A stretch of DNA of 5,769 nucleotides, from the NCBI GenBank assembly GCA_029883145.1, contig JAOUJR010000121.1, positions 1-5,769 of the forward strand, read 5' to 3'. Numbering within the stretch: position 1 is the first letter of the stretch; each line of letters begins with the position of its first letter. The notes beneath the pieces were generated by a model, which did not search any database, was not told where the DNA came from, and worked only from the letters and a program-made list of their open reading frames with translations. This stretch comes from Nitrospirota bacterium. Its GTDB lineage: Bacteria; Nitrospirota; Thermodesulfovibrionia; Thermodesulfovibrionales; SM23-35. Both the position numbers and the translations under genes were made by a program. This document shows positions 5,255 through 5,769 of the stretch, piece after piece.

Positions 5255-5350
5255 TTCTGCTACAATTTTACTACAATGAGACGCGCTGGACTTTAAGTGC
5301 AATTTACAGAAATATGAGAGAAGCGAACTTCAAATTTTGCCACAATGAAA
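5255..5350 (+). repeat. att-like element sharing a 15-bp tRNA-Leu core (copy B)
   Basis: AGACGCGCTGGACTT (5279-5293) is identical to tRNA-Leu positions 5108-5122, but the sequence on both sides is not tRNA. The core forms GCGCT (5283-5287) and AGTGC (5296-5300) around the 8-base spacer GGACTTTA. TTCTGCTAC (5255-5263) and TTTTACTAC (5266-5274) lie 11 bases apart on the left, and TTTTGCCAC (5335-5343) on the right. The 18-base blocks at 5264-5281 and 5333-5350 differ at 3 positions, all transitions. This layout resembles an attP: arm sites, core with inverted half-sites, arm sites. The right half repeats in copy A. Confidence 0.55.
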
Positions 5351-5464
5351 TGTGCGAATAACTTCCTTAACTAAGCTTTTTAAATCTTATCCTTTTATGC
5401 AATATTTCAAATAGAAATCAAGCTATTGTTCATTCGATGGGCTAAAATGATTTGTTCACCTTTT

Positions 5465-5769
5465 CTATGAAAAGTTATTTTCAAGCTTTGTTTTTATTGT
5501 TTTCCTTCGGCTAATTATTTCTCGTGCAAATGCTGAGAGGTCATTTGAAGTAATTACCTTCTTTTTCAATAAAATATCTACAAGTTCCTCTGCAATTGAT
5601 GCCATCTGTATATGAGTGCCTGCATATTCTGTGCGAAGGATATTCATGTTTCTTTCTACATCTCCTTCTTTTATGAATAGTTCCTTCGGTTGGATTTCCA
5701 ATACCTCGCATATTTTTGCTATGGCATCAAGGCTCGGCTTCCCTCTCCCCTTGATGACGTTATTTACGT
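5465..5769 (-). CDS. XRE-family (Cro/C1-type) HTH regulator, 5' end outside window
   Basis: The frame stays open to the window edge, giving about 101 residues of a protein whose N-terminus lies outside. The visible start, VNNVIKGRGKPSLDAIAKICEVLEIQPKELF, is the second half of a Cro/C1-type helix-turn-helix: the loop after the recognition helix, then KPSLDAIAKIC and the closing helix ending in PKELF. About 68 residues follow with mixed helical character (MASIAEELVDILLKKKVI, LSAFAREIISRRKTIKTKL), possibly a dimerisation tail. The TTG at 5701 is in the middle of the domain and is not the start. Regulators of this type control phage, plasmid and toxin-antitoxin genes as well as housekeeping genes. 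No clear terminator is seen past the stop. Confidence 0.8.
   Translation of the reverse strand, partial: VNNVIKGRGKPSLDAIAKICEVLEIQPKELFIKEGDVERNMNILRTEYAGTHIQMASIAEELVDILLKKKVITSNDLSAFAREIISRRKTIKTKLENNFS

Larger units (their letters stand above)
4851..5464. other. 614-base non-coding stretch with tRNA-Leu remnant and att-like element
   Basis: I find no convincing gene here. From left to right it holds the zinc-ribbon promoter (4899-4927), an inverted repeat (4950-4974), a promoter and the 5' half of tRNA-Leu (5050-5126), an AT-rich spacer with a short GGCC-TCT-GGCC hairpin (5154-5164), the att-like element (5255-5350), and AT-rich sequence up to the XRE stop in which I see nothing further. 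Confidence 0.7.

Noticed and set aside
5087..5350. tRNA-Leu interrupted by a group I intron
   Set aside because: No 3' half with variable arm, T-arm or matching acceptor strand is found downstream in the window, and no intron core is seen.
5468..5483. TGAAAA-GTTA-TTTTCA hairpin as a terminator
   Set aside because: It is a short stem dominated by A-T pairs that lies inside the XRE coding sequence.

Overview
This window reads as AT-rich bacterial chromosome, roughly 40% GC by eye. A lipoprotein signal peptide suggests a Gram-negative cell. The gene set is an ArsM-type methyltransferase, a single-domain cold-shock protein, a tandem-HD c-di-GMP phosphodiesterase, a PAS protein with an N-terminal 'TKEQLIDELVELRQRISELEKSEAERK'-style coiled coil, and a two-TM zinc-ribbon protein. 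Together these resemble anaerobic Nitrospirota or Desulfobacterota lineages. That placement is an impression from protein style, not a proof.

Left part (1-1404), all on +: the C-terminal two-thirds of an arsenite methyltransferase runs in from the left edge and ends at a terminator. Next comes a consensus promoter and a structured leader for a CspA-family gene. The leader holds a perfect 12-bp terminator hairpin upstream of the gene and a sequence complementary to the Shine-Dalgarno. A conserved-looking 120-aa protein of unknown function follows csp across another hairpin.

Middle part (1405-4850): a gene-poor stretch carries a decayed tRNA-Leu-like copy (1511-1656). A small lipoprotein gene (+) is convergent with a two-HD-domain HD-GYP phosphodiesterase (-). 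That gene is divergent from a PAS/coiled-coil protein (+) with no output domain. A two-TM zinc-ribbon protein (-) with a near-consensus promoter follows. HD-GYP and PAS may be a signalling pair, but only position supports this.

Right part (4851-5769): a 614-base non-coding stretch holds the 5' half of a tRNA-Leu(UAG) gene with its own promoter, broken off in the anticodon loop. About 170 bases on is an element sharing a 15-bp core with it (5255-5350). The window ends inside an XRE-type regulator (-) that enters from the right edge.

The most unusual signal is the set of three related tRNA-Leu-derived sequences. One is tRNA half plus unrelated sequence. One has non-tRNA arms on both sides of the core, like an attP. 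One has the tRNA half on the left and the element arm on the right, like a recombinant junction. The core has inverted 5-bp arms around an 8-bp spacer, and the stem is kept by paired changes between copies. This fits decayed attachment sites of a tyrosine-recombinase element that crosses over in the tRNA anticodon loop. No integrase is present in the window.
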